Shown piece by piece: positions 24,775 to 33,695 of a stretch of DNA of 43,598 nucleotides. Source of the DNA: UBA4810 sp002479215 (GTDB lineage Bacteria; Desulfobacterota; Syntrophia; Syntrophales; Smithellaceae); assembly GCA_049514435.1 (NCBI GenBank), contig JBEKVB010000018.1:1-43598 (forward strand), written 5' to 3'. Both the position numbers and the translations under genes were made by a program. How positions within the stretch are numbered: the stretch's first letter is position 1; every line of letters starts with the position of its first letter. Under the pieces are notes generated by a model, which did not search any database, had not been told where the DNA came from, and saw only the letters and a program-made list of their open reading frames with translations.

Positions 24775-26688
24775 ATGAAGCACTTTGTTCTCGGCACAGC
24801 GGGTCACGTCGACCACGGAAAAACTGCGTTAATTAAAGCGCTTACCGGCATTGATACCGACCGCTTGAAAGAGGAAAAGGAAAGGGGCATCACTATCGAA
24901 TTGGGGTTTGCCTCACTTAACTTGCCTTCCGGGCAAACCCTTGGCATTGTGGATGTCCCCGGCCATGAAAAATTCATCAAAAATATGGTTTCGGGCGCAG
25001 CGGGGATTGATTTAGTCATGATGGTTATTGCCGCGGATGAAGGCATTATGCCGCAGACAAAAGAGCATCTGCATATTTGTTCGCTTTTGGGAATATCCAA
25101 AGGTATCATTGCCCTGACTAAAATTGATCTGGTGGAAAAAGACTGGTTGGAGTTGGTCCAATCCGAGATTAGCGAATTTCTTCGGGGAAGTTTTCTGGAA
25201 GGCGCGCCTATCGTGCCTGTTTCGGCTCTCAAAGAAAAGGGGTTGGACAATCTCATCAAGGCTCTGGAAGCTACAATCAATAACATCCCTGAAAAAGCAG
25301 ACTCCGGCATTTTCCGTCTACCAGTAGACCGTGTATTCACGATGAAAGGATTCGGCACCGTCGTTACCGGCACGCTGGTATCAGACCGTATTAAATCCGG
25401 CGAAGATATTCAAATACTCCCCGAAGAAATTGCCGCCCGTATCAGGGGCATCCAAGTGCATAATCAACCTGTGGAAGAAGCCTGGGCCGGTCAACGCACG
25501 GCCATTAACCTTCAGGGAATTGAAAAATCCGCTATTAAACGCGGCGATATTCTTGCGCGTCCGGAAACTATCCGGCCGTCACAGCGCCTAGATGTTTTTG
25601 TCGAATTCCTCTCCTCTAATTCCAAAAATCTCAAAAATAGAACTCTTATCCGCCTGCACACCGGCACAAGCGAAATTATCGCCCGAGTAATCTTATTGGA
25701 GAAAGATGAGATTGCCCCCAGCCAAAAGGCCTTTGCTCAATTGGTTTTAGCCGATAAGGATGTTGTCGTTGCCGGCGACCGCTTTGTCCTGCGCAGCTAC
25801 TCGCCGATTACAACTATTGGCGGCGGTCAAATAATCGATCCGCTTCCGGCAAAACATAAAAGACTTAACAGCAAGATTATCGATGAGTTGAATTTATTAC
25901 AAACCGGAACACTGCCGGAGAAAATCTCCGTGATTCTCGAACGGACCGGCTTTACAGGCATCAATTTACGCGGCGTGGCCTTTCGTCTGGGTATCAACGC
26001 CAAGAAAATCCGGGAAGCGCTGGAAAATTTGTTTTCCAGCAAAAAAGCGTTTCTTCTGGATAGTGACGACACAACTGTTATTTCCGCCTATTTTGCCAAT
26101 CAACTCGAAGAGCTTATTGGCAAAAATCTTACCGCGTATCACAAGAAAAATCCTTTGCAGGAAGGCATATCCAAAGAAGAGCTCAAAGCATCGCTGGGAC
26201 ATTTTATTTCATCAAAGCTCTTTAACATGACGATGAGCTCGCTGAACAAAAAAGGATCAATAGTCAGCGATAAAAATAATGTTCGCTTATCGGGGCATCA
26301 GGTACAATTGGCAGGGGAACTCGATTCTTTGCGCCAAGCCATCAGTAAAATTTATAACGAAGCCAGTCTTGCCCCACCTTCCATTACTGATGTGATGAGC
26401 AAATTTAAAGACCAAAAAGCAAAAGCACAAAGCATTATCAATTTAATGCTTAAAGACGGCGATTTAATCAAAATAAATGAAGAATTATGCTTTGCCCGCG
26501 AAACCTTGGAGAAACTGCGCGGAGATTACAAGGCTCTACTCATAAAAGACGGCCAGGCCACACCAGCCAGCTTTAAAGATCTAACCGCCCTTTCCCGCAA
26601 ATACATAATCCCGCTGATGGAATATTTTGATATGAGCAAGCTTACAGTTAGAGTGGCCGACCACCGCATTCTTAGGGAAAAGACATGA
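24775..26688 (+). CDS. selB: Selenocysteine-specific elongation factor SelB
   Basis: GTPase that delivers selenocysteyl-tRNA to UGA codons next to a SECIS element. The 637-residue protein has the EF-Tu-like G domain with GHVDHGKT (10-17), RGITIELGF (about 38-46), DVPGHEKFIKNMVSG (about 59-73) and TKID (about 116-119), domains II and III, and a long C-terminal winged-helix region (about 370-637) for SECIS RNA. Its presence predicts selenoproteins such as formate dehydrogenase. No selA, selD or tRNA-Sec lies in the window. It overlaps fdhD by 4 bp. Confidence 0.97.
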   Translation: MKHFVLGTAGHVDHGKTALIKALTGIDTDRLKEEKERGITIELGFASLNLPSGQTLGIVDVPGHEKFIKNMVSGAAGIDLVMMVIAADEGIMPQTKEHLHICSLLGISKGIIALTKIDLVEKDWLELVQSEISEFLRGSFLEGAPIVPVSALKEKGLDNLIKALEATINNIPEKADSGIFRLPVDRVFTMKGFGTVVTGTLVSDRIKSGEDIQILPEEIAARIRGIQVHNQPVEEAWAGQRTAINLQGIEKSAIKRGDILARPETIRPSQRLDVFVEFLSSNSKNLKNRTLIRLHTGTSEIIARVILLEKDEIAPSQKAFAQLVLADKDVVVAGDRFVLRSYSPITTIGGGQIIDPLPAKHKRLNSKIIDELNLLQTGTLPEKISVILERTGFTGINLRGVAFRLGINAKKIREALENLFSSKKAFLLDSDDTTVISAYFANQLEELIGKNLTAYHKKNPLQEGISKEELKASLGHFISSKLFNMTMSSLNKKGSIVSDKNNVRLSGHQVQLAGELDSLRQAISKIYNEASLAPPSITDVMSKFKDQKAKAQSIINLMLKDGDLIKINEELCFARETLEKLRGDYKALLIKDGQATPASFKDLTALSRKYIIPLMEYFDMSKLTVRVADHRILREKT

Positions 26689-27467
26689 GCAATTTTGACC
26701 AGTCGATAAAAACATTAAAAATATTATCTGCTGACGTTAAATCCATTATCGAGTCTTCAGCCAAAGTAATTCAGGAAGTAGCCTTGTGCCTCAATCTCAA
26801 CGGCAAACCACTGACTAACATTGCCTGCGCCGGAAATTACTTCGATGAACTGGCTATAGGTTTTTTAAAATCAGAAAGAATTATAGCTAGTCTTGACGAA
26901 ATTGAAAAAATTGAAGTCGAAGCCGAGAAAAATAGTGTAAATATTATTTTGAAAAACAAAAAAAAATCGTCCGAGATATTCGTTAAAAATATTGCTTCCA
27001 GCGGAGCGCATGGTAAAAGCGTTAATACCGATTTGCTTTTGCCGTTGAAAGTACCTGTGGACTTTAATATAAAAGCCCAAGTCGCGCTCGAGTTGATGGA
27101 AGAACTTTTGGAAAAATCTTTATTGCACAATGAAACCCACGGTACCCATTGTTCCGCGCTGGTGCAACAGGGAAAGATTGTTGCCTTGCGAGAAGATATA
27201 GGCCGGCATAATACCATTGACATGCTGGGTGGATATGCAATCATGCAAGGAAAAGATTTATCAGAAGCAATAATCATAACTACGGGAAGAATTTCTTCCG
27301 AAATCGTCTACAAGGTCTGGAATCTCGGCATACCGGCGATAATTTCTCATTCAGCTCCGACAACAAAAGCAATTGAGCTTTTAAACAAAGTAAATATTAT
27401 GTTAATCGGTTACGTCAGGGGCAGCCGAATGAACATTTACTCTCAGGAAAGGCGAGTAAAAATTTGA
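26685..27467 (+). CDS. fdhD: FdhD-family sulfurtransferase lacking the CxxC motif
   Basis: FdhD passes sulfur from IscS to the molybdenum/tungsten bis-MGD cofactor of formate dehydrogenase. The 260-residue product fits the family: PLTNIACAGNYFDELAIGFL (about 42-61), HNETHGTHCSALV, REDIGRHNTIDMLGG (about 174-188), TTGRISSEIVYKV and GYVRGSRMNIYS at the end. The usual S-C-G-x-C-G-K sulfur-carrying loop is S-S-G-A-H-G-K here (105-111), so Ser106 and His109 replace both cysteines. It may be a non-sulfurtransferase cofactor chaperone, or use another Cys. The 4-bp overlap with selB links selenium and formate metabolism. Confidence 0.88.
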   Translation: MSNFDQSIKTLKILSADVKSIIESSAKVIQEVALCLNLNGKPLTNIACAGNYFDELAIGFLKSERIIASLDEIEKIEVEAEKNSVNIILKNKKKSSEIFVKNIASSGAHGKSVNTDLLLPLKVPVDFNIKAQVALELMEELLEKSLLHNETHGTHCSALVQQGKIVALREDIGRHNTIDMLGGYAIMQGKDLSEAIIITTGRISSEIVYKVWNLGIPAIISHSAPTTKAIELLNKVNIMLIGYVRGSRMNIYSQERRVKI

Positions 27468-28417
27468 AGACTAAAGAAATTTATCTCAAAGACATCAAAC
27501 AAGGGGATAAGGTTGCTTCCACATTTTTGGCTGCGGAAAAAAATATGGCCTTCTCTCAAAAAGGTTCTCCTTATTTAACCGTGCGCCTGAAAGACAAAAC
27601 CGGCGAAATCGAAAGCAAGGTCTGGGATAACGCCGTTGAATTCGATCGGCTGTTTAAAAAGGGCGATATAATTTTTATTGAAGGAAAAGCCGCCAGTTAT
27701 AAAAACTCTATCCAGATATCAATCGTCAATATTAAAAAAAGCTCACGGGAAGAAATCGAGCCGACTGATTATTTACCTGTTGCTAAAGCCGATGTTAACG
27801 GCATGTTAAACGAAATATTAACCTACATCGGCAAAATCCAGAACAAGCATTTGCAGGAGCTGCTTAACTCCTTTTTTCAAGATGAAAAAACTGCCGATCT
27901 TTTCAAAAGGGCGCCAGCAGCTAAAGGATTTCATCATATATATTTAGGCGGCCTATTGGAGCACACACTATCGGTTGTGCGTCTGCTGGAAAAAGTGGCC
28001 GAACATTACCCAAACCTCAATAAAGATATGCTTATCGCCGGAGGGATTCTCCATGACATCGGCAAAATATATGAATTTTCTTATGACAGCCTCATCGATT
28101 ACAGCGATGAAGGAAGATTGATCGGCCATATTGTTATGGGTGTGGAAATGCTCAACAAAAAAATAGACGCTATCCCTGATTTCCCCCCGCAATTGTCTCT
28201 GGAACTGCGCCATATACTTTTAAGCCATCACGGAGAATTTGAGTTCGGCTCTCCCAAACGCCCAAAAACTCTGGAAGCTTTGGTCGTCCACTACATTGAC
28301 GATCTTGACGCTAAACTCAACGCCTTTGAGACATTCATCACCGATTCTACCAATGCCGATTCCGACTGGACATCCTATAACCGTTTTTTTGAAAGGTTCC
28401 TTTATAAAGGGAGATAA
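27464..28417 (+). CDS. OB-fold/HD-domain 3'-5' exoribonuclease (YhaM-like)
   Basis: The 317-residue product has the YhaM layout and length: an N-terminal OB nucleic-acid-binding fold (about 12-95, with YLTVRLKDKTGEIESKVWD) and a C-terminal HD metal-dependent hydrolase domain with H-x-GGLLEHTLSV (about 158-171), GGILHDIGK (about 193-201) and a late HHGEFEFGSPKRPKTLEALVV-type block. YhaM-type enzymes degrade RNA, and also DNA, from the 3' end. It starts at a TTG overlapping the fdhD stop (TTGA), so it is translationally coupled to selB-fdhD. Confidence 0.85.
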   Translation: MKTKEIYLKDIKQGDKVASTFLAAEKNMAFSQKGSPYLTVRLKDKTGEIESKVWDNAVEFDRLFKKGDIIFIEGKAASYKNSIQISIVNIKKSSREEIEPTDYLPVAKADVNGMLNEILTYIGKIQNKHLQELLNSFFQDEKTADLFKRAPAAKGFHHIYLGGLLEHTLSVVRLLEKVAEHYPNLNKDMLIAGGILHDIGKIYEFSYDSLIDYSDEGRLIGHIVMGVEMLNKKIDAIPDFPPQLSLELRHILLSHHGEFEFGSPKRPKTLEALVVHYIDDLDAKLNAFETFITDSTNADSDWTSYNRFFERFLYKGR

Positions 28418-28713
28418 GGCACGGGTTTAAAGTTAACAGCTGAATTAAATTTAAATATTACTTCCTGTAATGTTGTTTTTCTTATTTTCCCAATTCACAC
28501 AACATTTCAATCGGAAATAATCAAAAAACTGCTGAACTCTAACTTAACATGTGGTACAAGTATCGGAGACAGATCAGGGCTACCGGGATTTACTGCAGAT
28601 GTCTTAGCAGAAAACAAACCAATGCTTCACGTGTTTGAAAATGGGGGGGGGTCGATATCGTAAAGCATAATATCGCCGGCATCTATGAAATGACAATGAC
28701 CTTCAAGGAATAA
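28418..28713 (+). pseudogene. Broken coding region with a frame change at a 9-G tract
   Basis: In the same frame as the preceding nuclease gene, the sequence after its stop stays open for about 78 codons, reading sensibly through GTSIGDRSGLPGFTADVLAE and MLHVFENGGG. After the G tract at 28643-28651 the frame hits TAA within four codons, while another frame continues VDIVKHNIAGIYEMTMTFKE to a stop at 28711-28713, two bases before the next gene. Seven or ten Gs would join the halves. No good start codon precedes the first half, so the 5' end may also be missing. The family is not recognised. Confidence 0.6.
28643..28651. repeat. Nine-G homopolymer tract
   Basis: A run of nine G residues lies exactly at the point where two open frames meet. 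Such tracts slip in replication and are also prone to sequencing error. Confidence 0.85.
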
Positions 28714-28715
28714 AT

Positions 28716-30851
28716 ATGACGAATCATGATGCTGAAAACATCAAATATCTTTTTGAACCCGCATCTTTGGCTATTATCGGCGCCTCCAGGGATAAAAACA
28801 AGATAGGTCACGCAGTTTTGCAAAATATCATTGCCGGCGGCTATACGGGGAAAATTTATCCTGTGAACCCAAGTGGTGGAGAAATCGAAGGAATACCCGT
28901 TTTTCGAAGCATCCTTGGTATCGATGATACCATTGATATGGTATGTATCACCATCCCTGCGGAACTTGTCTATAATACGATCGTCCAGTGCGCTGAAAAA
29001 AAAGTCAAGCACGCTATTATTATCACTTCCGGTTTTTCCGAAATCGGAAATTTTGAAGAAGAAAAAAAAATCGCCGATTATGCCCGCTCCAAAGGGATGC
29101 GGATTCTTGGCCCCAATGTGTTTGGCGTCTATTCCTCTCAGGTCTGTTTAAACGCCACGTTCGTCTCCGGCGATATCCCGTCAGGTCATCTGGCCATGAT
29201 TACCCAGAGCGGTGCGCTCGGGCTGACGCTAATTGGTCAGGCTTCTGTTGAAAATATTGGCTTATCTGCCATTGTTTCCGTCGGGAATAAGTCGGACATT
29301 GATGAGTCTGATCTTCTGACCTATCTTTGTGATCATGTGACCACCCGTATCATTCTCATGTACATTGAAGGCGTGCGGGATGGCGAGAAATTCATCCAGG
29401 CCGTCAGAAAAACCACCCGGAAAAAGCCGGTGGTGGTGATCAAGTCCGGCCGTTCTGAGAAAGGCGCCAGGGCGGCCGCATCCCATACCGGTTCGCTGGC
29501 CGGTTCGGATGAGGTCTTTGACGATGTAATCCGCCAGTGCGGTGCGCTCCGGGCGGAAAGCACCAAAGAGGCTTTTAACTGGGCGATGATCCTGGCGGGC
29601 AACCCGCTTCCCAAAGGAGGGAACACGGTCATCATTACCAATGGCGGGGGTGCCGGTGTAATGGCGACGGACGCCTGTGAGAAATATGGCGTTAGTCTTT
29701 ATGACGATCCTCAAAATCTGAAAAGTGTTTTTTCTCCCGTCATTCCTACATTTGGATCCACCAAGAATCCGATTGATATTACCGGTCAGGCGGCGGCTGT
29801 CGATTATACAAAAGCTTTTGATGCGGCCCTTGCCGATGACAACATTCATACGGTTTTCGGCATCTATTGCGAATCGGCTCTTTCACCTTCCGTGGATCTT
29901 GGAACCATCATCGAGAAGAACTTCCTTAAATACAAATCCCGAGGAAAGCTCATCGTGTTTTCACTTTTCGGTGGTCAACAAACGGCGGATTATGTGGTTT
30001 CAGCGAAGAAAAGAGGTGTTCCCGTTTCCGATGATGTTTATGACACAGCTTCCTCGCTGGGAGCGATGTATCGATATAAAGAATATCTAGAAAGTCATTC
30101 GGATTCGGATAATATTTCCGATACCATACTGGATAGGGCTTCCATAACGGCCATTGTAGCTGCTGCAAGAAAGAATGACCGGTTCTTCCTGCTGGCTCAC
30201 GAAGCCCAGAAAATCATGGATATAGCGGGTATCCCCATTCCGAGAAGCATTCAGGCCCAGACGATCAAGGGTGCGGTTGAGGCGGCCGTCACCATCGGTT
30301 ATCCTGTGGTCATGAAAGTTGTTTCCAAGGACATCATCCACAAGAGTGATGTCGGCGGGATTGCCCTGAACCTGGAAAATGAGGGTGAGGTTGTCGACGC
30401 CTATGGTGTTATTCTGCGCAACTGCAAGGCACATATTCCCCACGCTCTGATTGACGGGGTCGATATTTCGGAAATGGTTAAACCCGGAACGGAACTGATT
30501 GTGGGTGCCAGAATCGATCAGACCTTCGGGCCGATGATTATGATCGGCTTGGGCGGGATCTATGTCGAAGTCATGAAAGACGTTTCTTTCCGGTCACTCC
30601 CCGTCAATGCGGGGGATATTAGCAGCATGATTAAAGAACTCCGTTCTTATCCGTTACTCCTCGGGGTGCGGGGAGAAAAAATGAAGGATGTAGCCGCTGT
30701 CGTGAATGTCGTCACCATACTGGGAGCCATTCTTCGTCACTGCCAGGGAATTTCAGACATTGAAATTAATCCGCTGGTCGTTTATGAACAGGGTGATGGT
30801 GTGAGAGCTGTGGATATACGAATCATCCTTACAAAAAATGAAAAGAGGTGA
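28716..30851 (+). CDS. ADP-forming acyl-CoA synthetase (acetate-CoA ligase family)
   Basis: Single-chain NDP-forming acyl-CoA synthetase of 711 residues that interconverts acyl-CoA plus ADP and phosphate with acid, CoA and ATP. Order: CoA-binding Rossmann domain (LAIIGASRDKNKIGHAV, about 18-34), ligase domains with the phospho-histidine in AASHTGSLAGSDE (H257), and a C-terminal ATP-grasp domain (about 480-710, with GYPVVMKVVSKDIIHKSDVGG and the metal-site DIEINPL). AAGGAA precedes the ATG. It overlaps the next gene's region and likely forms an operon with it. In a fermenter or syntroph it would conserve energy from acyl-CoA; the acyl specificity is unknown. Confidence 0.92.
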   Translation: MTNHDAENIKYLFEPASLAIIGASRDKNKIGHAVLQNIIAGGYTGKIYPVNPSGGEIEGIPVFRSILGIDDTIDMVCITIPAELVYNTIVQCAEKKVKHAIIITSGFSEIGNFEEEKKIADYARSKGMRILGPNVFGVYSSQVCLNATFVSGDIPSGHLAMITQSGALGLTLIGQASVENIGLSAIVSVGNKSDIDESDLLTYLCDHVTTRIILMYIEGVRDGEKFIQAVRKTTRKKPVVVIKSGRSEKGARAAASHTGSLAGSDEVFDDVIRQCGALRAESTKEAFNWAMILAGNPLPKGGNTVIITNGGGAGVMATDACEKYGVSLYDDPQNLKSVFSPVIPTFGSTKNPIDITGQAAAVDYTKAFDAALADDNIHTVFGIYCESALSPSVDLGTIIEKNFLKYKSRGKLIVFSLFGGQQTADYVVSAKKRGVPVSDDVYDTASSLGAMYRYKEYLESHSDSDNISDTILDRASITAIVAAARKNDRFFLLAHEAQKIMDIAGIPIPRSIQAQTIKGAVEAAVTIGYPVVMKVVSKDIIHKSDVGGIALNLENEGEVVDAYGVILRNCKAHIPHALIDGVDISEMVKPGTELIVGARIDQTFGPMIMIGLGGIYVEVMKDVSFRSLPVNAGDISSMIKELRSYPLLLGVRGEKMKDVAAVVNVVTILGAILRHCQGISDIEINPLVVYEQGDGVRAVDIRIILTKNEKR

Positions 30852-30856
30852 AACCG

Positions 30857-31906
30857 ATGGATAAATTTGTCATCACGTCTATGCGACAGGGTGCAGGTAA
30901 AACGAGCCTGATCATTGGTCTGGCCAGGACATTGAACAAAAAAATAGGCTATCTGAAACCTTTTGGTGCAAGATTACTTTACAAGAAAAAGCAACTCTGG
31001 GACTATGATGCTGCACTCATGACCCATATCTTCAATCTCGAAGAGAATCCGGAAGACATGAGCATCGGTTTTCATCATTCCAAGCTCCTCTATTCCCTGG
31101 ATGAAAAAGCTACAGAGGCAAAACTCCTGAAAGCCTTAGATCATATCGGTAAAAATAAGGACCTGATATTCGTGGAAGCGGGAAAGGATATCTTTTATGG
31201 CACATCGGTCTACCTTGACGCCATCTCCCTGACAAAGATTGTGGAAGGACAGCTCCTAATCATGGTAAGTGGCGATGAGGATACCATTATCGATGATATG
31301 AGTTTCCTCAAGAAGTATATCCGGTTAGATGGTTTTCATTTCATGGGGGTTGTCATCAATAAAGTCGTCAATATCGACGATTTTAACGATGTCTACCTGC
31401 CCAGGATTCGTCAAATGGGCATTCCGGTGCTGGGTGTCGTCCCTTCTTTTCCTGAGCTGACCTATTTTACTGCCCGATATCTTGCGGATCGGATGTTTGC
31501 AAAAGTCCTGGCCGGTGAGTCCGGCTTGAACCGTCAGGTCAGAAACATTGTCGTGGGCTCCATGGGAGGAGATTCAGCGACGAAAAGTCCTCTGTTTCAG
31601 GATCATCATCAAGTCGTCATTGCCAGCGGAGACCGCAGTGATTTGATCCTGATGTCACTTGAAAACAATGTGGCCGCCATAATCCTGTCCAATAATATCG
31701 TGCCTTCACCGGTCATCCTTTCGAAAGCTGAAACTTTAGGGATTCCCCTGTTGCTGGTCTCTACCGATACCCATGAGACTGCGAGGCAGATCGACGGGAT
31801 TGAACCCCTGCCGACTAAGGATGATATAGAAAAAATCAACATAATAGAAAAAATGGTGACAGATCACGTTGATCTGAAGGCGTTTACAAAAAGCGCTAAA
31901 GCGTAA
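30857..31906 (+). CDS. P-loop/DRTGG-domain protein, phosphotransacetylase-associated type
   Basis: The product has an N-terminal BioD/CobQ-like P-loop domain (SMRQGAGKTSLI at its start) and a C-terminal DRTGG-type domain (about 225-330, with VVIASGDRSDLI and AIILSNN), the layout of the N-terminal part of long phosphotransacetylases but without the Pta catalytic domain. Such proteins are probably regulatory or nucleotide-sensing partners of acyl-CoA/acyl-phosphate metabolism. The frame opens at a GTG (30848) overlapping the ligase stop; the ATG at 30857, after AGAGGTG, is the better start. Co-transcription with the ADP-forming synthetase supports a role in acyl-CoA energy metabolism. Confidence 0.8.
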   Translation: MDKFVITSMRQGAGKTSLIIGLARTLNKKIGYLKPFGARLLYKKKQLWDYDAALMTHIFNLEENPEDMSIGFHHSKLLYSLDEKATEAKLLKALDHIGKNKDLIFVEAGKDIFYGTSVYLDAISLTKIVEGQLLIMVSGDEDTIIDDMSFLKKYIRLDGFHFMGVVINKVVNIDDFNDVYLPRIRQMGIPVLGVVPSFPELTYFTARYLADRMFAKVLAGESGLNRQVRNIVVGSMGGDSATKSPLFQDHHQVVIASGDRSDLILMSLENNVAAIILSNNIVPSPVILSKAETLGIPLLLVSTDTHETARQIDGIEPLPTKDDIEKINIIEKMVTDHVDLKAFTKSAKA

Positions 31907-32045
31907 ATTGCGATTGTTTGAGGCGTATAATAGCTTATTTCTTGAAATAGAAATCTGCTCCCTGTATAAGAAAGCCCGCTAAATGCGGATTGAATTGACA
32001 AACATCGTGAAGATTAAAAATAGAGAGAATCAACAAGGAGACGTC
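31907..32045 (+). other. Intergenic leader of the kinase-like gene
   Basis: This 139-bp gap contains a TTGACA (near 31996) without a convincing -10 box, so a separate promoter for the next gene is possible but weak. No terminator is visible, and read-through from the preceding operon is likely. Confidence 0.3.
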
Positions 32046-32750
32046 ATGGAAACATTTAAATCACAGGAAGCCTTCGTGGAGAAAATTATCGCTGCGCAAG
32101 TAAAAAAATGGGAGTTGAATAAAAAAAAGAAATATAAAAAACGCCTCCGTCCCGTGATTACCATTTCAAGATTACCGGGAAGCGGTGCGGATACGCTGGC
32201 GAAGCAACTGTCGAAAGATTTAAATATCGATCTTTTCGACAATGAAATTGTGGAAGAGGTAGCGAAGAGCGCCCATGTGAGTGAGGCCGTGATTGCCACC
32301 CTAGATGAACAGGATCGTTCTATGCTGGATGACTGGATCGGCGCTATTGAAAAAAAACTACATCTCTGGCCCGATGAATATCTTCTTCATCTTACAAAAG
32401 TTGTCGGCGCCATAGCGGCGCATGGTCATGCAATCATCGTCGGGAGAGGGACCGGGTATATCTTGCCCAGCGAGATCTGTCTCCGCCTGCTCATTGTCGC
32501 ACCCATGGACGTCAGAGTCCGCAATGTCATGTATGCCTATGATGTGACCTATGAAGAGGCGGAAAAAAGGATCATTAAAACCGAGAAGGATCGGATGGCC
32601 TTTATTAAAAAATACTTTAATGCCGAGTTGGATGATCCTGTTAATTACGACCTGACGCTTAATACAGCCCATTACAACGTAGAGGCAGCCGTGAATATCG
32701 TTAAGGAAGCCTTCAATTCTCGACCGTGGTATGATTATTCAATAAGATAA
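32046..32750 (+). CDS. Cytidylate-kinase-like family protein
   Basis: A P-loop protein of the family annotated cytidylate kinase-like. After a basic N-terminal helix region come ITISRLPGSGADTLAKQL (Walker-like loop), LFDNEIVEEVAKSAHV, HGHAIIVGRGTGYILP and a late Arg-rich lid RVRNVMYAYDVTYEEAEKRI, then FIKKYFNAELDDPVNYDLTLN. Nucleotide phosphorylation is plausible, but true CMP kinase activity is not shown by sequence. The upstream in-frame start at 31983 has no Shine-Dalgarno; the ATG at 32046 follows AAGGAG by six bases (234 residues). It is the last gene before a strong terminator. Confidence 0.82.
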   Translation: METFKSQEAFVEKIIAAQVKKWELNKKKKYKKRLRPVITISRLPGSGADTLAKQLSKDLNIDLFDNEIVEEVAKSAHVSEAVIATLDEQDRSMLDDWIGAIEKKLHLWPDEYLLHLTKVVGAIAAHGHAIIVGRGTGYILPSEICLRLLIVAPMDVRVRNVMYAYDVTYEEAEKRIIKTEKDRMAFIKKYFNAELDDPVNYDLTLNTAHYNVEAAVNIVKEAFNSRPWYDYSIR

Positions 32751-32787
32751 CCTTGAAGCAACGAACGTTAAACTGCTGTTACACTGT

Positions 32788-32823
32788 AGGGGGCAAATTC
32801 TATAATTTGCCCCCTGTTTTTTT
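32788..32823 (+). terminator. Strong Rho-independent terminator
   Basis: A perfect 12-bp GC-rich stem (32788-32799 with 32804-32815, core GGGGGC/GCCCCC), a 4-base loop and a following run of seven Ts form a textbook intrinsic terminator, ending the synthetase/DRTGG/kinase transcription unit. Confidence 0.95.
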
Positions 32824-33044
32824 GTTTCATAAACAATCAGACACATGGAGGGAAATCTTTAATTAGTCCGTCCCGAATAGTGCGGAAGGATTGAAACAAC
32901 TGTTTCCAATATGTCCACCAACAATGTTTGTTCAATTAATCTGTGTAATTTCTTCTTTTAAAAAAAATGAATAGTGATATTATGATATCCAAATCATCGG
33001 AAAAACCGTTGTTAGAATATTAATTGTTAGCAGGAAGATGTGAC
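32824..33044. other. Upstream region of the accessory gene pair
   Basis: About 220 bp with no coding frame. It becomes AT-rich towards the 3' end (a run of eight A near 32960), and a promoter for the following gene pair should lie here, though no clear -35/-10 pair was picked out. Confidence 0.35.
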
Positions 33045-33693
33045 ATGGCAACCTTGGAACAAGTCCAGTATTGGCTTGAGGAGTTAGAACACAACAGTAT
33101 TGATTCCCCGAGATGGAATCAAGAGAAACATGTGTTCGAGTACGGCGAGGTTACAATTGAAGTCGTGGCCTTCCTCAAGTTAGTTCGAGCAGTCCAAAGT
33201 CTACGATTTCTACAAGTTCTTTGCGAGAATGGACTGTTTATTGATTTCTCCACCATAATCAGGTGCATAACAGACTGCCTAAATGAGGTTTACTTTCTGC
33301 TTGAGACGTATCCCCAGCAATCTTCCAATGTAAAAAAATTTATCCCCAAGCACCGATATTGTGGAATCAAAGAAAATCCAGAATTCGAGAGCGCGTGCCC
33401 TTGGTAAGAGTACTGACTTTAATAAATCTCAAGAGCACATAAAGCGAATCTTCAAAACCTTCTCAGGGTATATTCACTCGAATTACTCCCATATCATGCA
33501 GATATACGGTGGTAAGCCCACAGATTTACGCTTTCAACTGTCTGGAGTATCAAGCCGTAATCAAAAGTTACAGCACTCACAGTTTATAGGCGAGATGGTA
33601 AATATGACCGCGTTCACCATAGCTTTTATGGCTGAGAAGTTGAATTTGGGGCAATTAGAGAAAGACATTCTGACTTTCTTACATAAGGAGTAG
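33045..33693 (+). pseudogene. Unknown soluble protein gene broken by a frameshift at a 7-A tract
   Basis: Two overlapping frames make one protein if a single A is removed from the run at 33332-33338. The first half begins at ATG 33045 (Shine-Dalgarno AGGAAG, 7-base spacing) and runs to NVKKF. The second continues through SPSTDIVESKKIQNSRARA to LGKSTDFNKSQEHIKRIF and ends at 33693. The restored product would be about 215 residues, helical and without membrane segments. The first frame as read would stop after IKENPEFESACPW. No family is recognised. It is coupled to the two-TM gene that follows. Confidence 0.65.
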
Positions 33694-33695
33694 CA

